Source: Acidihalobacter prosperus
GTDB lineage: Bacteria; Pseudomonadota; Gammaproteobacteria; DSM-5130; Acidihalobacteraceae
NCBI RefSeq assembly: GCF_000754095.2
Contig: NZ_JQSG02000006.1
Location: 666,939 to 730,938 of the forward strand
Reading direction: 5' to 3'
Length of the DNA: 64,000 nucleotides
The translations under genes were made by a program, and so were the position numbers. Of the stretch, positions 56,201-63,996 are shown piece after piece. How positions within the stretch are numbered: the first letter of the stretch is position 1; every line of letters starts with the position of its first letter. The notes beneath the pieces were generated by a model, which saw only the letters and a list, made by a program, of their open reading frames with translations, was not told the origin of the DNA and did no database searches.

Positions 56201-56329
56201 CTGCGGGTAGCCGAACCGCGGCAGCACCTCGACGGGGATGTGCCACAACGCGTAGAGCCCGTAGGCGACGAGTGCCGCGAACAGCCCGACCCACAGCAGC
56301 GGCCGCCGAAGCAAAGGAGGAATGGCCAT
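53300..56329 (-). CDS. RND-family efflux permease
   Basis: A 1009-residue inner-membrane pump of the resistance-nodulation-division superfamily. Twelve membrane segments and two large periplasmic loops follow the usual plan. The first helix is WVGLFAALVAYGLYALW. The proton-relay region in helix 4 is LTVAVGLLADDGIIVLEAI, with two acidic residues side by side. Helix 10-12 blocks include VGFLTLIGISLNHGIVLLSYA. It resembles both HAE and heavy-metal RND types, so the substrate is open. It overlaps its adaptor gene by one base. No outer-membrane factor is encoded nearby. Confidence 0.92.
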   Translation of the reverse strand: MAIPPLLRRPLLWVGLFAALVAYGLYALWHIPVEVLPRFGYPQIGIVVHDPGATAAEMENLIVRPLEGRLMGLTRMRSLRSSMGQGTAQLTIRFDEGTRPQPDLQAVYAAIDRARGSLPAGVHPYAEVMGNAINEIADYSVEIPAEIPAYRVQRAIRTRILPALRAVPGVQRVELFGSGDEALWIQPEPAALHRYGIGISAIADAVRRQVVLGPAGHLDLGHQDVLIEARHLPLTGAALRAIAIPTAHGDVPLGALARVARAATPIHSAVALDGHPSLGLIVFKQPGASTLPVDHAVAATLQRLQAELPHGVRWVPIYRQSHLVGLIGSDLGRNLLAGGLLAIAVLLWLLGVHRGVWVLALSIPLSLLLGIAGLYAFGQSLNLLTLGALTVAVGLLADDGIIVLEAIYHRWERGVAGIEGVRAGLKDIAGADITGTLTTVAAYLPLLAVGGLAGLFSNPFALAMSLALLASLLVSLTLIPLLLSHIGSAGRTSRSGGSLLAWLQRGNHRLLGLTLRRPGLSALAAAGLFLLSLIALAVVPMNFLPLPNEGVLLDGFTLPPGSTLAQTRSAVAQLTRHLRADPDVAHTFARIGSARGTAYTERAFAGEIQIVLKPGVHTASLSKVAARLLNEAAIDGVQQSIDTPTIERLGESLSGLPQPFEITLYGARLGTLESLSGQIAARLRHVPALADVFNNDSYPVPVLRVEPRDDALRAHGLDPQGFYRQMALLLRGRTLARVPDGEWPLSIYLRLPHPQALGLVGLRRLQLRTAHGWTPLGQLADLTVTQTPNQIRHLDGARAVEILATPLAPLGTVTAQARQALHDLKLPSGYRYAFGGLYPLLMHTAWVLGLAALGALALTLGIVSLQFDGLRLAGILLLQAPLAFTGGALALAASGVGLNATALVGFLTLIGISLNHGIVLLSYARANERAGQSPEEAVREAVRARFRPIVLTTLTAALGMLPTALGWGLGAAPEQGLAIVVLGGVLWSSLLSTNLLPALYLRWGRRQSA

Positions 56330-57363
56330 CAGTCCGGAGGCGTGTAGTGCGCGGCGAAATCGCGGTGGAAGAGCAGGTAGGCATTACGCACCACGACCTG
56401 CGTGCCGGCAGTGAGACCGGACAGGATGAGGGTCTGAGGGCCGCGTGAAGGTCCGGGCGTGACCTGCGTGCGTTGCGGCTGGTCATGTCGCATGGCGAGC
56501 ACCCACCAGCGGCCCTGGTCGAAAATCAGGGCCGAGGTGGGTACCGTGACCGCCGGACGTGCCGGTCCGTACAGCACGACGCGTCCGCGTTCTCCCACGA
56601 TCCAATGTACGGTGCCGCTGGCGCGCAAGCCGATGTCCCGGCCGCCGTCGGAGCGGCGTTGCGGCAGCGTGCTGACGACACGCACCGCCACCGGTGCGTC
56701 GCCGTCGGCAGGCAGGAAGCGGCCCGCCAGCCCGGAGGCGATGTCGTGTGCATCGTCGCCGTAGTAGGTCGCCCGCAACCACAGCGCATTGTCGGGGAGC
56801 AACCGGAGAATCGCCGAGCCGGTGTCGACGCGCTCGCCGTTGCCGGCGTCGAGATCGACCACCTGGGCGTCCGCCGGGCTGCGCAGCACGAGTTGCCGGC
56901 GCAGCCGCGCCAACGCGACTTCCGCCTGCCGCAAGGCGATGCGGGCATCCACTTGCGCCGCCTTGGCGCGGTCGAGCGCCCGACGGTCGGTAAATGCGGG
57001 GTAGGTGCGTTGAGCGCTGTGTAGCGAATCGGCCGCGAGCGTCGCGTGCTGGCGTGCCGCGGCGAGGCGCGCTTTGGCATGTGCGAGGTCGGCGGTTGCG
57101 TCAGGCCCGGTTAGTCTGGCGAGGATCTCGCCGCTATGCACGCGACTGCCGGGGAGAAGCGTGAGCTTGTCGATCAGGCCGGCGTGATCCGCGCGCAGTG
57201 TGATCCAGTGCAGGGGTACGACCTCGGCGTAGGCGGTGTAGGTCGGCCGATAGGTCACGGTTTGCGCGCGCGTCGTGATCGGCGTGCCCGCCTGGGCGGC
57301 AGCCCAGGGCAGGGCGCACAGCCACAGCCAGCGCCGCAGTCTGAGCGTCGCGTATGCATTCAT
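56329..57363 (-). CDS. RND-system periplasmic adaptor (HlyD/membrane fusion family)
   Basis: A 344-residue exported adaptor with signal peptide (WLWLCALPWAAAQAG), then a beta-strand start, lipoyl half (ITLRADHAGLIDKLTLLPGS), coiled-coil hairpin (about residues 85-150), second lipoyl half (LVLRSPADAQVVDLDAGNG) and barrel. It connects the RND pump downstream to a TolC-like channel. It heads the two-gene pump unit. Its N-terminus is a plain signal peptide without lipobox cysteine. The 47-base gap to the convergent HDOD gene shows a small GC hairpin only. Confidence 0.86.
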   Translation of the reverse strand: MNAYATLRLRRWLWLCALPWAAAQAGTPITTRAQTVTYRPTYTAYAEVVPLHWITLRADHAGLIDKLTLLPGSRVHSGEILARLTGPDATADLAHAKARLAAARQHATLAADSLHSAQRTYPAFTDRRALDRAKAAQVDARIALRQAEVALARLRRQLVLRSPADAQVVDLDAGNGERVDTGSAILRLLPDNALWLRATYYGDDAHDIASGLAGRFLPADGDAPVAVRVVSTLPQRRSDGGRDIGLRASGTVHWIVGERGRVVLYGPARPAVTVPTSALIFDQGRWWVLAMRHDQPQRTQVTPGPSRGPQTLILSGLTAGTQVVVRNAYLLFHRDFAAHYTPPD

Positions 57364-57410
57364 GGTGCCAGTCTGAGGCGGCGGCTGCCGCGCCGCCAGT
57401 TACGATCTGG

Positions 57411-58865
57411 TTAGGCGGCGCCGTCGCTGCCGGTATTTTCCTTGGCTTCGGCTTCGGCTTCGGCTTCGGCTTCGGCTTCGGCTGGCGTCTCGGCTTCCGG
57501 TGCGCGCGAGAGCGCCTTGACCGCCATCCGGCAGATTTGCTTGAAGCGATCGAACGTCGACTCGTCGATCTCGCACGAAGGGTAGCGGCGGTCGGCGTAG
57601 ACCAGTCCGACCGCGCGCCCGTGAACGAAGATCGAACAGGCGAGGAACTGATCGGTGCCGATCAGATTGTGGATTTCCGTCGGCACCAGATCCCAGGCGG
57701 CCTTTTGATTGCGTCCCTTGAGCCGGAAGGCCATGGGTTTGGCCATCAGGCGGCTGAACAGGTGGCCGCCTTCAAGAGAAAGCTTGAACCGGTTGAATTC
57801 GGGTTCGTAGTCCGTGCCGATCACCGCCTCGGCGATCAGCATGGGGAACGGGTCGCGCTCGAGTCGGGCATAGATTACCCGGTTGAGTCCCAGCCCGCGG
57901 TGCAGTGCGAAAATGAAGGATTCGATGATGGCGTCGTGCTGCTCGCGGTCGAGCGAGACCAGGCGCTGTTCGACTCGGCCGTAGACGTCGGGTTGTGGCG
58001 CGAGGCAGAAGGCCGGCTCCTGCGCCTTGGGTTCCTGGAAGGGGACGTGCCGGAGCATGGGGATCGGCGCAAGGCCGTAATCCTGGCAGCGGTTGTTGAA
58101 TTCCAGCAGGGCGTCGTCGACCAGCACGGCGAGTCCGCTCTGGTTCATGCCGAGGTAACCGGCCATCAGCCTCAGGTCGCTGGTCAGGCCCGGTTTTTGC
58201 CAGTGCGAAACCGCGTGCCACGCAATCTTGGACGCGAGCATGACGCCGAGTGCGCGCGGCTGCAGGGCATTGGTCGGCTCCAGAGACCGGCACAGCAGCT
58301 CCGGCAGGTCCCAGGCTTCCGCCAGGGTCCGGCCGGCATCCTCGATGCCGGTGCCGAAAACCACGTATTCGGCTTCCTGTGTCTGTACGCCCGGCTCGCC
58401 TAGCAGTGAGCTGAGGGTTTCCATCTCGGCGGGGCTGACCGCCCAGAGCGCGAGTTCGCCGAGCGGCGAGAGCAGCCCCGCGAGCGCGACCTCGCCGGGT
58501 TCCAGGTCACGGCGCTCGTAGGCGACGGTCAAGGCCAGGATGCCGCCGAGCGCGGCGCGGCCCATCAGGTTCATGTAATGCGGGAGGCGTCCCGCGCCCA
58601 GGCGTTCGGCGGCTTGCGGCAGGCCTTCGGCCAACTCGGTGACCGTCTTGATGCCGAGCATCATGGCGGCCTGGCGCAGGGTGCTGATGGGGTTGCCCAG
58701 GTGGCGGTGCTGTACGTGAATGGCATGATAGACGACGGCGGCGGCCAGCGCGGGGTCGGTGGCGACCGCGCGCCCGACTTGTTTGGCCGACAGCTTGGGA
58801 TCGCTTGCCAGCTTTTTCAGGCGGGCAATTGTATTGGGCAGGCATGGGAATTCCGGTTTCTGCAT
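57411..58865 (-). CDS. HDOD-domain signalling protein with C-terminal GAF-like region and EA-repeat tail
   Basis: A 484-residue cytosolic protein. The N-terminal HDOD domain (FPCLPNTIARLKKLASDPKL, RAVATDPALAAAVVYHAI, ISTLRQAAMMLGIKTVTEL) lacks the catalytic HD residues, as HDOD domains do. The middle and C-terminal part (about 270-450) is GAF-like, with FKLSLEGGHLFSRLMAK and SIFVHGRAVGLVYADRRY. The tail is an alternating Glu-Ala run encoded by six tandem copies of the hexamer GGCTTC on the plus strand. Such proteins regulate motility or stress responses. The gene is divergent from motA across 154 bases. Confidence 0.85.
   Translation of the reverse strand: MQKPEFPCLPNTIARLKKLASDPKLSAKQVGRAVATDPALAAAVVYHAIHVQHRHLGNPISTLRQAAMMLGIKTVTELAEGLPQAAERLGAGRLPHYMNLMGRAALGGILALTVAYERRDLEPGEVALAGLLSPLGELALWAVSPAEMETLSSLLGEPGVQTQEAEYVVFGTGIEDAGRTLAEAWDLPELLCRSLEPTNALQPRALGVMLASKIAWHAVSHWQKPGLTSDLRLMAGYLGMNQSGLAVLVDDALLEFNNRCQDYGLAPIPMLRHVPFQEPKAQEPAFCLAPQPDVYGRVEQRLVSLDREQHDAIIESFIFALHRGLGLNRVIYARLERDPFPMLIAEAVIGTDYEPEFNRFKLSLEGGHLFSRLMAKPMAFRLKGRNQKAAWDLVPTEIHNLIGTDQFLACSIFVHGRAVGLVYADRRYPSCEIDESTFDRFKQICRMAVKALSRAPEAETPAEAEAEAEAEAEAKENTGSDGAA
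57444..57483. repeat. Tandem hexanucleotide repeat (GGCTTC)6 plus partial copy
   Basis: Six exact copies of GGCTTC from 57444 to 57479, followed by GGCT, lie inside the 3' end of the HDOD gene and encode the Glu-Ala repeat. Because the unit is six bases, copy-number change alters length by two residues without shifting frame. Slipped-strand variation is likely between strains. Confidence 0.9.
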
Positions 58866-59019
58866 GGGTTATATGCCTTATTTCTCCACGCGGTTGGGGA
58901 TGCGTCCCGTTTGGGAAGCCTACATCAGCGATGCGGCTTTCGCTATGATGGGGCTGGCGGGGCCGTGTTCCGTCGCACATCCTTACAATCAATATCGGGG
59001 CGGCATCAGAGGTTCTTGC

Positions 59020-59877
59020 GTGAATACCATTATCGGTTTTCTTATCGTCTCCGGCAGCGTGGTTGGCGGATACATCCTGTCACACGGGCATCTCGCCACC
59101 CTGCTCCAGCCGTACGAACTATTGATCATAGGCGGCTCGGCCTTCGGCGCCTTCATGGTCTCCAATCCGATGAGCCTGGTCATCAAGACCTTCAAGGGTG
59201 TGCCGACCCTGCTTTCCGGATCGAAATACAACAAGGCCACCTATCTGGATCTTCTGACGCTGATGTACGAGCTGTTCACCAAGGCCCGCAAGGAGGGCCT
59301 GATGGCGGTGGAATCCGACATCGAGGAGCCGGAGAGCAGCGAGATCTTCTCGAAATATCCGAAAATCACCAAGAATCACCACGTCCTCGAATTCATCGTC
59401 GACTACATGCGCCTGATCGTGTCGGGCGGCATGAATCCCTTCGAACTGGACAACCTCATGTCCATGGAGCTGGAAGCGCATCACCATGAATCGCACGAGG
59501 CGCCCAGTGCGCTGACTCGCGTGGCCGACGGCCTGCCGGGTTTCGGTATCGTGGCGGCGGTGCTGGGCGTGGTGATCACCATGGGCAGTCTCGACCAGCC
59601 GCCACAGGTTATCGGCGCGCATGTCGCCGCGGCGTTGGTCGGCACCTTTCTGGGTATCCTGCTGGCGTACGGTTACGTCGCGCCGCTGGCGGTGGCCCTG
59701 GAACACCGGGCGCAGGAGGAAGCCAATTTCTTCGAGTGCATCAAGACCTGCATCCTGGCCCAGGTGCAGGGCTATAGCCCGCAGATCGCCGTCGAGTTCG
59801 GTCGCAAGGCGATGTATGCCTCCGTACGCCCCGGCTTTCAGGAGCTTGAGGATCACCTCAAGGGCAACAAGGGCTAG
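59020..59877 (+). CDS. motA: Flagellar motor stator protein MotA
   Basis: A 285-residue inner-membrane stator subunit (E. coli 295) with four membrane segments: the first two at residues 1-50 (IIGFLIVSGSVVGGYILSHG, LLIIGGSAFGAFMVSN) and the last pair around 155-215 (FGIVAAVLGVVITMGSLDQP, LVGTFLGILLAYGYVAPLAV). The large cytoplasmic loop carries the charged residues that touch FliG. With MotB it conducts protons to drive the flagellar motor. GTG 59020 follows AGAGG. It precedes motB by nine bases. Confidence 0.95.
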   Translation: MNTIIGFLIVSGSVVGGYILSHGHLATLLQPYELLIIGGSAFGAFMVSNPMSLVIKTFKGVPTLLSGSKYNKATYLDLLTLMYELFTKARKEGLMAVESDIEEPESSEIFSKYPKITKNHHVLEFIVDYMRLIVSGGMNPFELDNLMSMELEAHHHESHEAPSALTRVADGLPGFGIVAAVLGVVITMGSLDQPPQVIGAHVAAALVGTFLGILLAYGYVAPLAVALEHRAQEEANFFECIKTCILAQVQGYSPQIAVEFGRKAMYASVRPGFQELEDHLKGNKG

Positions 59878-59886
59878 GCTTGCGCC

Positions 59887-60846
59887 ATGGACGACAAGAA
59901 GCAACCGATTGTCATCAAGAAGGTGGTCAAGGGCCACGCCCATCACGGCGGTGCGTGGAAGGTGGCCTATGCGGATTTCGTGACCGCCATGATGGCCTTC
60001 TTCCTGCTGATGTGGCTGCTCGGTTCGAGCACCAAACCGCAGCGGGAGGGCATTTCCGATTTCTTCAAGCATCCCAGCGCGATCCAGGGGCCCGGCGGCG
60101 CCAGCACCAGCATGATCAAGCTCGGCGGCACCAAGGACATGCCGACAGGACCGACCCAGATGCACAGCCTAGGCGGCGCGCGCGCGCCCACGGCCGAGGA
60201 GATGCGCAAGGCGGCGGAGGCGCGCGAACACCAGCGCATGCAGACGCTGGAGGTCGAGCTGCGCAAGGCCATCGATCGCAGCCAGGCGCTGCGGCCGTTC
60301 AAGGATCAGCTGCTGATCGACATCACGCCGGAGGGGCTGCGCATCCAGATCGTGGACAAGGAAAACCGCCCGATGTTCGACCTTGGCAGCGACATCCTCA
60401 AATCCTATGCGCGTAGGATTCTCGAGAAGATCGGCGATTTCCTGAATCATGTGCCGAACAAGATCAGCATCACCGGACATACCGATGCGCACCGCTTCCT
60501 CAATGCCGATATGAGCAACTGGGAGCTGTCCACCGAGCGTGCCAACGCGGCCCGCCGTGCCTTGATCGCCGGCGGCATGAACAGCGACAAGGTCGCCCGC
60601 ATCGTCGGCCTGGGCGATACCGTGCTGTTCGACAAGCAGAATCCGCTGGCGGCGGTCAACCGGCGTATCAGCATCATCGTGCTTAACAAGCAGACCGAGG
60701 CGGCCATGGCCAAGGGCGACGCCTATGTCAGCGGCGCCACGCCGACCGCGGGCGGCGCTGCCCCGGCAACGGCGGAACCCGCAGCGCCTGAGGCAGGCAC
60801 GCCTGCCGGCGCGGCGGCGCCATCGCCGGCGACGCATACGCAGTGA
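59887..60846 (+). CDS. motB: Flagellar motor stator protein MotB
   Basis: A 319-residue protein with one membrane helix after KVAYADFVTAMMAFFLLMWL, where Asp30 is the proton-binding residue (Asp32 in E. coli). An OmpA-like peptidoglycan-binding domain is at about 145-260 (ISITGHTDAHRF, LSTERANAARRALIAGGM, NRRISIIVLNK). The Ala/Pro-rich C-terminal tail (about 270-319) is unusually long. It anchors the stator to the cell wall. Its end overlaps the MFS gene by four bases (GTGA). Confidence 0.95.
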   Translation: MDDKKQPIVIKKVVKGHAHHGGAWKVAYADFVTAMMAFFLLMWLLGSSTKPQREGISDFFKHPSAIQGPGGASTSMIKLGGTKDMPTGPTQMHSLGGARAPTAEEMRKAAEAREHQRMQTLEVELRKAIDRSQALRPFKDQLLIDITPEGLRIQIVDKENRPMFDLGSDILKSYARRILEKIGDFLNHVPNKISITGHTDAHRFLNADMSNWELSTERANAARRALIAGGMNSDKVARIVGLGDTVLFDKQNPLAAVNRRISIIVLNKQTEAAMAKGDAYVSGATPTAGGAAPATAEPAAPEAGTPAGAAAPSPATHTQ

Positions 60847-62033
60847 ATCGTACGGCCGCAGTGCGTGCGCGGCTGAGCCTGCCGCGCACGGTAGTGGTGC
60901 TCGGCTTCGTGTCCTTCCTCAATGACGCGGCATCGGAAATGATTACGCCGTTGCTGCCGCTGTTTCTCACCATGACCCTGGGTGCCGGTCCCGCGGTCGT
61001 CGGTCTGATCGAGGGGGTTGCCGAGGCTACCGCGAGTCTGCTCAAGCTGGTCTCCGGCCGACTGGCGGACCGCGGCGTGTCGCCCAAGCTGCTGCTGCTC
61101 GGAGGGTACGGCGTCTCCAATGTGGCGCGTCCGCTGATCGGGATTGCGCTGGGCTGGAGCTGGGTGCTGGGGCTGCGTTTTCTCGACCGCCTGGGCAAGG
61201 GCGTGCGCACCTCGCCGCGCGATGCCCTGATTGCCGCCGCCAGCGGCGAGCGTCGCCGCGGCCATGCCTTCGGCTACCATCGCGCGATGGACAATGCCGG
61301 CGCGATGGTCGGCCCGCTGATCGCCTTCGCGCTGTTGAGTCTGTCGGTGCCCTTGGGGCATGTGTTTCTACTCTCGGTGGTGCCCGGCGTTCTGGTACTC
61401 GCTCTCCTGTTGTTCGGCCTGCCCGGACGGCGAAGCGTTAGCCTGGACGCTCCCGCCGGGCCGTTGCCCAGCCTGCGCTGGTCGAGCCTGGATGCGCGCC
61501 TTAAGGGGCTGCTGCTGGCGGCGGGCGGGCTGGCGCTGGCCACGGTGCCAGAAGTGTTCCTCGTCCTGTGGGCGCAGTCGCGAGGCCTGGCCGTGGTCTG
61601 GGTACCGCTGATATGGGCCGCCGCGAGCTTGGTCAAAAGCCTGCTGGCCTGGCCTGCCGGGGCACTGTCGGATCGAGTCGGGCGTGTGCCGGTGGTGGTC
61701 GTGGGGTGGTCGATGCGCGTGGCCCTGCTGTTGGCGCTGGCGCATGCCGGGTCGGGCGAGGCCGTGATCTGGGGGCTGTTTTTGGCCTATGCGGGCGCCT
61801 TGGCGTTGACCGAGGGTGCCGAGCGGGCGTTGGTCGGCGACTACGCGCCCGCGCGCCTTAAGGGTACGGCCTTCGGTTTGTATCATTTGATCACGGGAGC
61901 CCTGGCCTTGCCGGGCGCGGTGATGTTCGGCGTAGCCTGGCAGGTTTTCGGCGAACACGTAGCCTTCTACCTGGCGGCCGCGCTGACTGCGGCGGCATCG
62001 GTCGCGATGCTGGCCGTGCTGCGCAGGGTCTGA
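60843..62033 (+). CDS. Major facilitator superfamily transporter
   Basis: A 396-residue MFS protein with twelve hydrophobic segments. The loop 2-3 motif (GRLADRGVSPKLLLLGGYG) and the equivalent in the second half (GALSDRVGRVPVVVVGWS) are clear. The block FLDRLGKGVRTSPRDALIAA after helix 4 is typical of a bacterial subgroup annotated as multidrug- or nitrate-type transporters, substrate unknown. The GTG at 60843 overlaps the motB stop, so the gene is coupled to motAB although no flagellar role is known. Confidence 0.88.
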   Translation: MNRTAAVRARLSLPRTVVVLGFVSFLNDAASEMITPLLPLFLTMTLGAGPAVVGLIEGVAEATASLLKLVSGRLADRGVSPKLLLLGGYGVSNVARPLIGIALGWSWVLGLRFLDRLGKGVRTSPRDALIAAASGERRRGHAFGYHRAMDNAGAMVGPLIAFALLSLSVPLGHVFLLSVVPGVLVLALLLFGLPGRRSVSLDAPAGPLPSLRWSSLDARLKGLLLAAGGLALATVPEVFLVLWAQSRGLAVVWVPLIWAAASLVKSLLAWPAGALSDRVGRVPVVVVGWSMRVALLLALAHAGSGEAVIWGLFLAYAGALALTEGAERALVGDYAPARLKGTAFGLYHLITGALALPGAVMFGVAWQVFGEHVAFYLAAALTAAASVAMLAVLRRV

Positions 62034-62037
62034 GACC

Positions 62038-63996
62038 GTGCACGCCTGGCTGCAGCTCGTGGTGTCGTGGGTTGCCGATCATCCGGGCCTGGCCGGGCTG
62101 GTGGTGTTCCTGGTTTCGCTGGGCGAGTCGCTGGCCGTGGTCGGCCTGCTGATACCGGGCGCGGCGATGATGTTCGCCATCGGCGCGCTGGTCGCTGCGG
62201 GTGCCCTCGATCTGTGGACGACGCTGGCCGCTGCGGTCGCCGGCGCGGTGGCGGGCGACAGCCTGAGCTACTGGCTCGGCTTTCACTACCGGGATCAGGT
62301 GCATCGCCTGTGGCCATTCAGCACCCACCCGCAATGGCTGCTTAGCGGTGAGCGCTTCATCGAAAAACATGGCGGCAAGAGCGTGCTGCTGGGGCGTTTC
62401 GTCGGGCCGGTCCGTCCGATCGTGCCGGTCGTGGCCGGGATGATGCGAATGGCGCCGCGTCGTTTTTTGCTGGCCAACGTCAGCTCGGCGCTGCTATGGG
62501 CGCCGGTCTACCTTGCCCCCGGCATCGGCTTTGGCGTGGTTTTCGACCTGTTCAGCCGCATCGCACTCCGCCTGGCACTGTTGTTCGGTGTGATGGTGGC
62601 GTTGTTGTGGCTGACCGGTTGGGGCGTGCACCGCCTGCACGCCTGGCTGGTGCCTCGCGCCACCGCAGCCCTGGCCGCCATTGCCAGGCAGCGCGCCCGG
62701 CGCCCGTGGCTGGGGCGGCTGGCCGGCCTGCTGATCGATCCGCGCTCGCCCGATCTCGGCGCGCTGGCCGCCGCAGCGGTGGTGCTGGCTGTTGCCGGTT
62801 GGGGTTTGCACGCCCTGGCCGAGGGCGGCGCATGGCAACGGGCCGACGGCGCCATATTCCGATATCTGGCGCAGATGCACTCTGTTTCCGGAGATCGCGC
62901 CATGGCATGGCTGGGTGGCTTGGGTGCCACGGGATCGCTGTTTGCGGTGGCGATGTGGGGCGGTCTTTGGCTTGCCATTCAACGCGAATGGCGCCAGCTC
63001 CTGTACTGGCTGGCCGGTTCGTTGCTCGGGTTGGCGCTGCTGGGTCTCGGGGCGGGAGGCGTCTTGGGGGCGCCGGTGCGCCTGAGCGCGAGCAGCGCCT
63101 GGCAGGTGTCGTTGTATGGTCTGATCGCCCTGCAGACCGCCAGGCGCCTGCGCGGCGATTTGAGGTGGTTGCCGTATTCGCTGGCGGGGCTGCTGCTCTC
63201 GGCCAGCGGGCTGGCGCGGGTTTATCTCGGACTCGAAGGTTTTTCGGGGTGGCTGGGCGGTTTGTTGCTGGGCATGGCATGGGTGACGCTGGTGGGCGTG
63301 GCTGGTCTGGCCCATGCCGGGGTGGAGCGCGCGGTGAAAGGGTTGCTCGTCGGCGCCGTGCTGGCGGGGCTGGTCGGGCTGGCGGTGGATCATCCCGCGC
63401 CTCCTGCGCGCCTCGCGCCCGTGCCGCCTGCTTCAGTCGAACGTCAGATGTCCGTCGCAGCCTGGTGGCAGAGCGGATGGCGCACACTGCCGGCACGCCG
63501 CCGCCGCCTCGATGGCGATGACGGTGAGTTGCTGAATATCCAGTGGGCCGGAACCCTGGCGGAGATTTCCGCTTTCCTGGGCGCACACGGCTGGCAGGTG
63601 GCGCCGCCGCTGACGCCGGCCGATGCCCTGGACTGGTTGCTGCCGGGGCGCGACGAGCGCCAGCTGCCCTTGCTGCCGCGGCTGCACGAAGGGCGGGCGC
63701 CGGCATTGGCGCGCATACATGCGATCAAGGGTGATGAGGCGCGAGAACTGGTACTGCGGCTGTGGCCGAGCGGCGTACGCCTGGACGGTGGTCGCGAGGT
63801 CTGGATCGGCAGCCTGCGTCAGCGACGTCTGCTGGCACCGTTGGGCCTGCTGCTGTTGCCCCGTTACGGTGAAATCGCAGTCGCCGACGTGCCCTGGCTG
63901 CGAGGGGCGGGGGTGCGATTGCGTCAGGCGCATCGCAAGGCCGCGGAGGACCGTGGCGTCGTGTTGTTGCTGCGGATGGCGTCGCCGCGAGAATGA
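62038..63996 (+). CDS. DedA - degenerate PAP2 - LssY fusion membrane protein
   Basis: A 652-residue membrane protein with three parts. Residues 1-200 are a DedA/SNARE-associated domain (LVSLGESLAVVGLLIPGAAM, LGRFVGPVRPIVPVVAGMM). Residues about 235-450 look like a PAP2 phosphatase without catalytic residues: the KxxxxxxRP and PSGH motifs are absent and LARVYLGLEGFSGWLGG replaces SRxxLGxHxxxDV. Residues about 490-640 are an LssY-type C-terminal domain (MSVAAWWQSGWRTLPARRR, LLNIQWAGTLAEISAFLGAHGW). LssY is named from Legionella type I secretion region proteins. The start is GTG, five bases after the MFS gene. A lipid-transport role is a guess from DedA. Confidence 0.85.
   Translation: MHAWLQLVVSWVADHPGLAGLVVFLVSLGESLAVVGLLIPGAAMMFAIGALVAAGALDLWTTLAAAVAGAVAGDSLSYWLGFHYRDQVHRLWPFSTHPQWLLSGERFIEKHGGKSVLLGRFVGPVRPIVPVVAGMMRMAPRRFLLANVSSALLWAPVYLAPGIGFGVVFDLFSRIALRLALLFGVMVALLWLTGWGVHRLHAWLVPRATAALAAIARQRARRPWLGRLAGLLIDPRSPDLGALAAAAVVLAVAGWGLHALAEGGAWQRADGAIFRYLAQMHSVSGDRAMAWLGGLGATGSLFAVAMWGGLWLAIQREWRQLLYWLAGSLLGLALLGLGAGGVLGAPVRLSASSAWQVSLYGLIALQTARRLRGDLRWLPYSLAGLLLSASGLARVYLGLEGFSGWLGGLLLGMAWVTLVGVAGLAHAGVERAVKGLLVGAVLAGLVGLAVDHPAPPARLAPVPPASVERQMSVAAWWQSGWRTLPARRRRLDGDDGELLNIQWAGTLAEISAFLGAHGWQVAPPLTPADALDWLLPGRDERQLPLLPRLHEGRAPALARIHAIKGDEARELVLRLWPSGVRLDGGREVWIGSLRQRRLLAPLGLLLLPRYGEIAVADVPWLRGAGVRLRQAHRKAAEDRGVVLLLRMASPRE

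Noticed and set aside
57444-57483. CRISPR-like array
   Set aside because: Units are six bases in direct contact with no spacers and lie inside a coding region.
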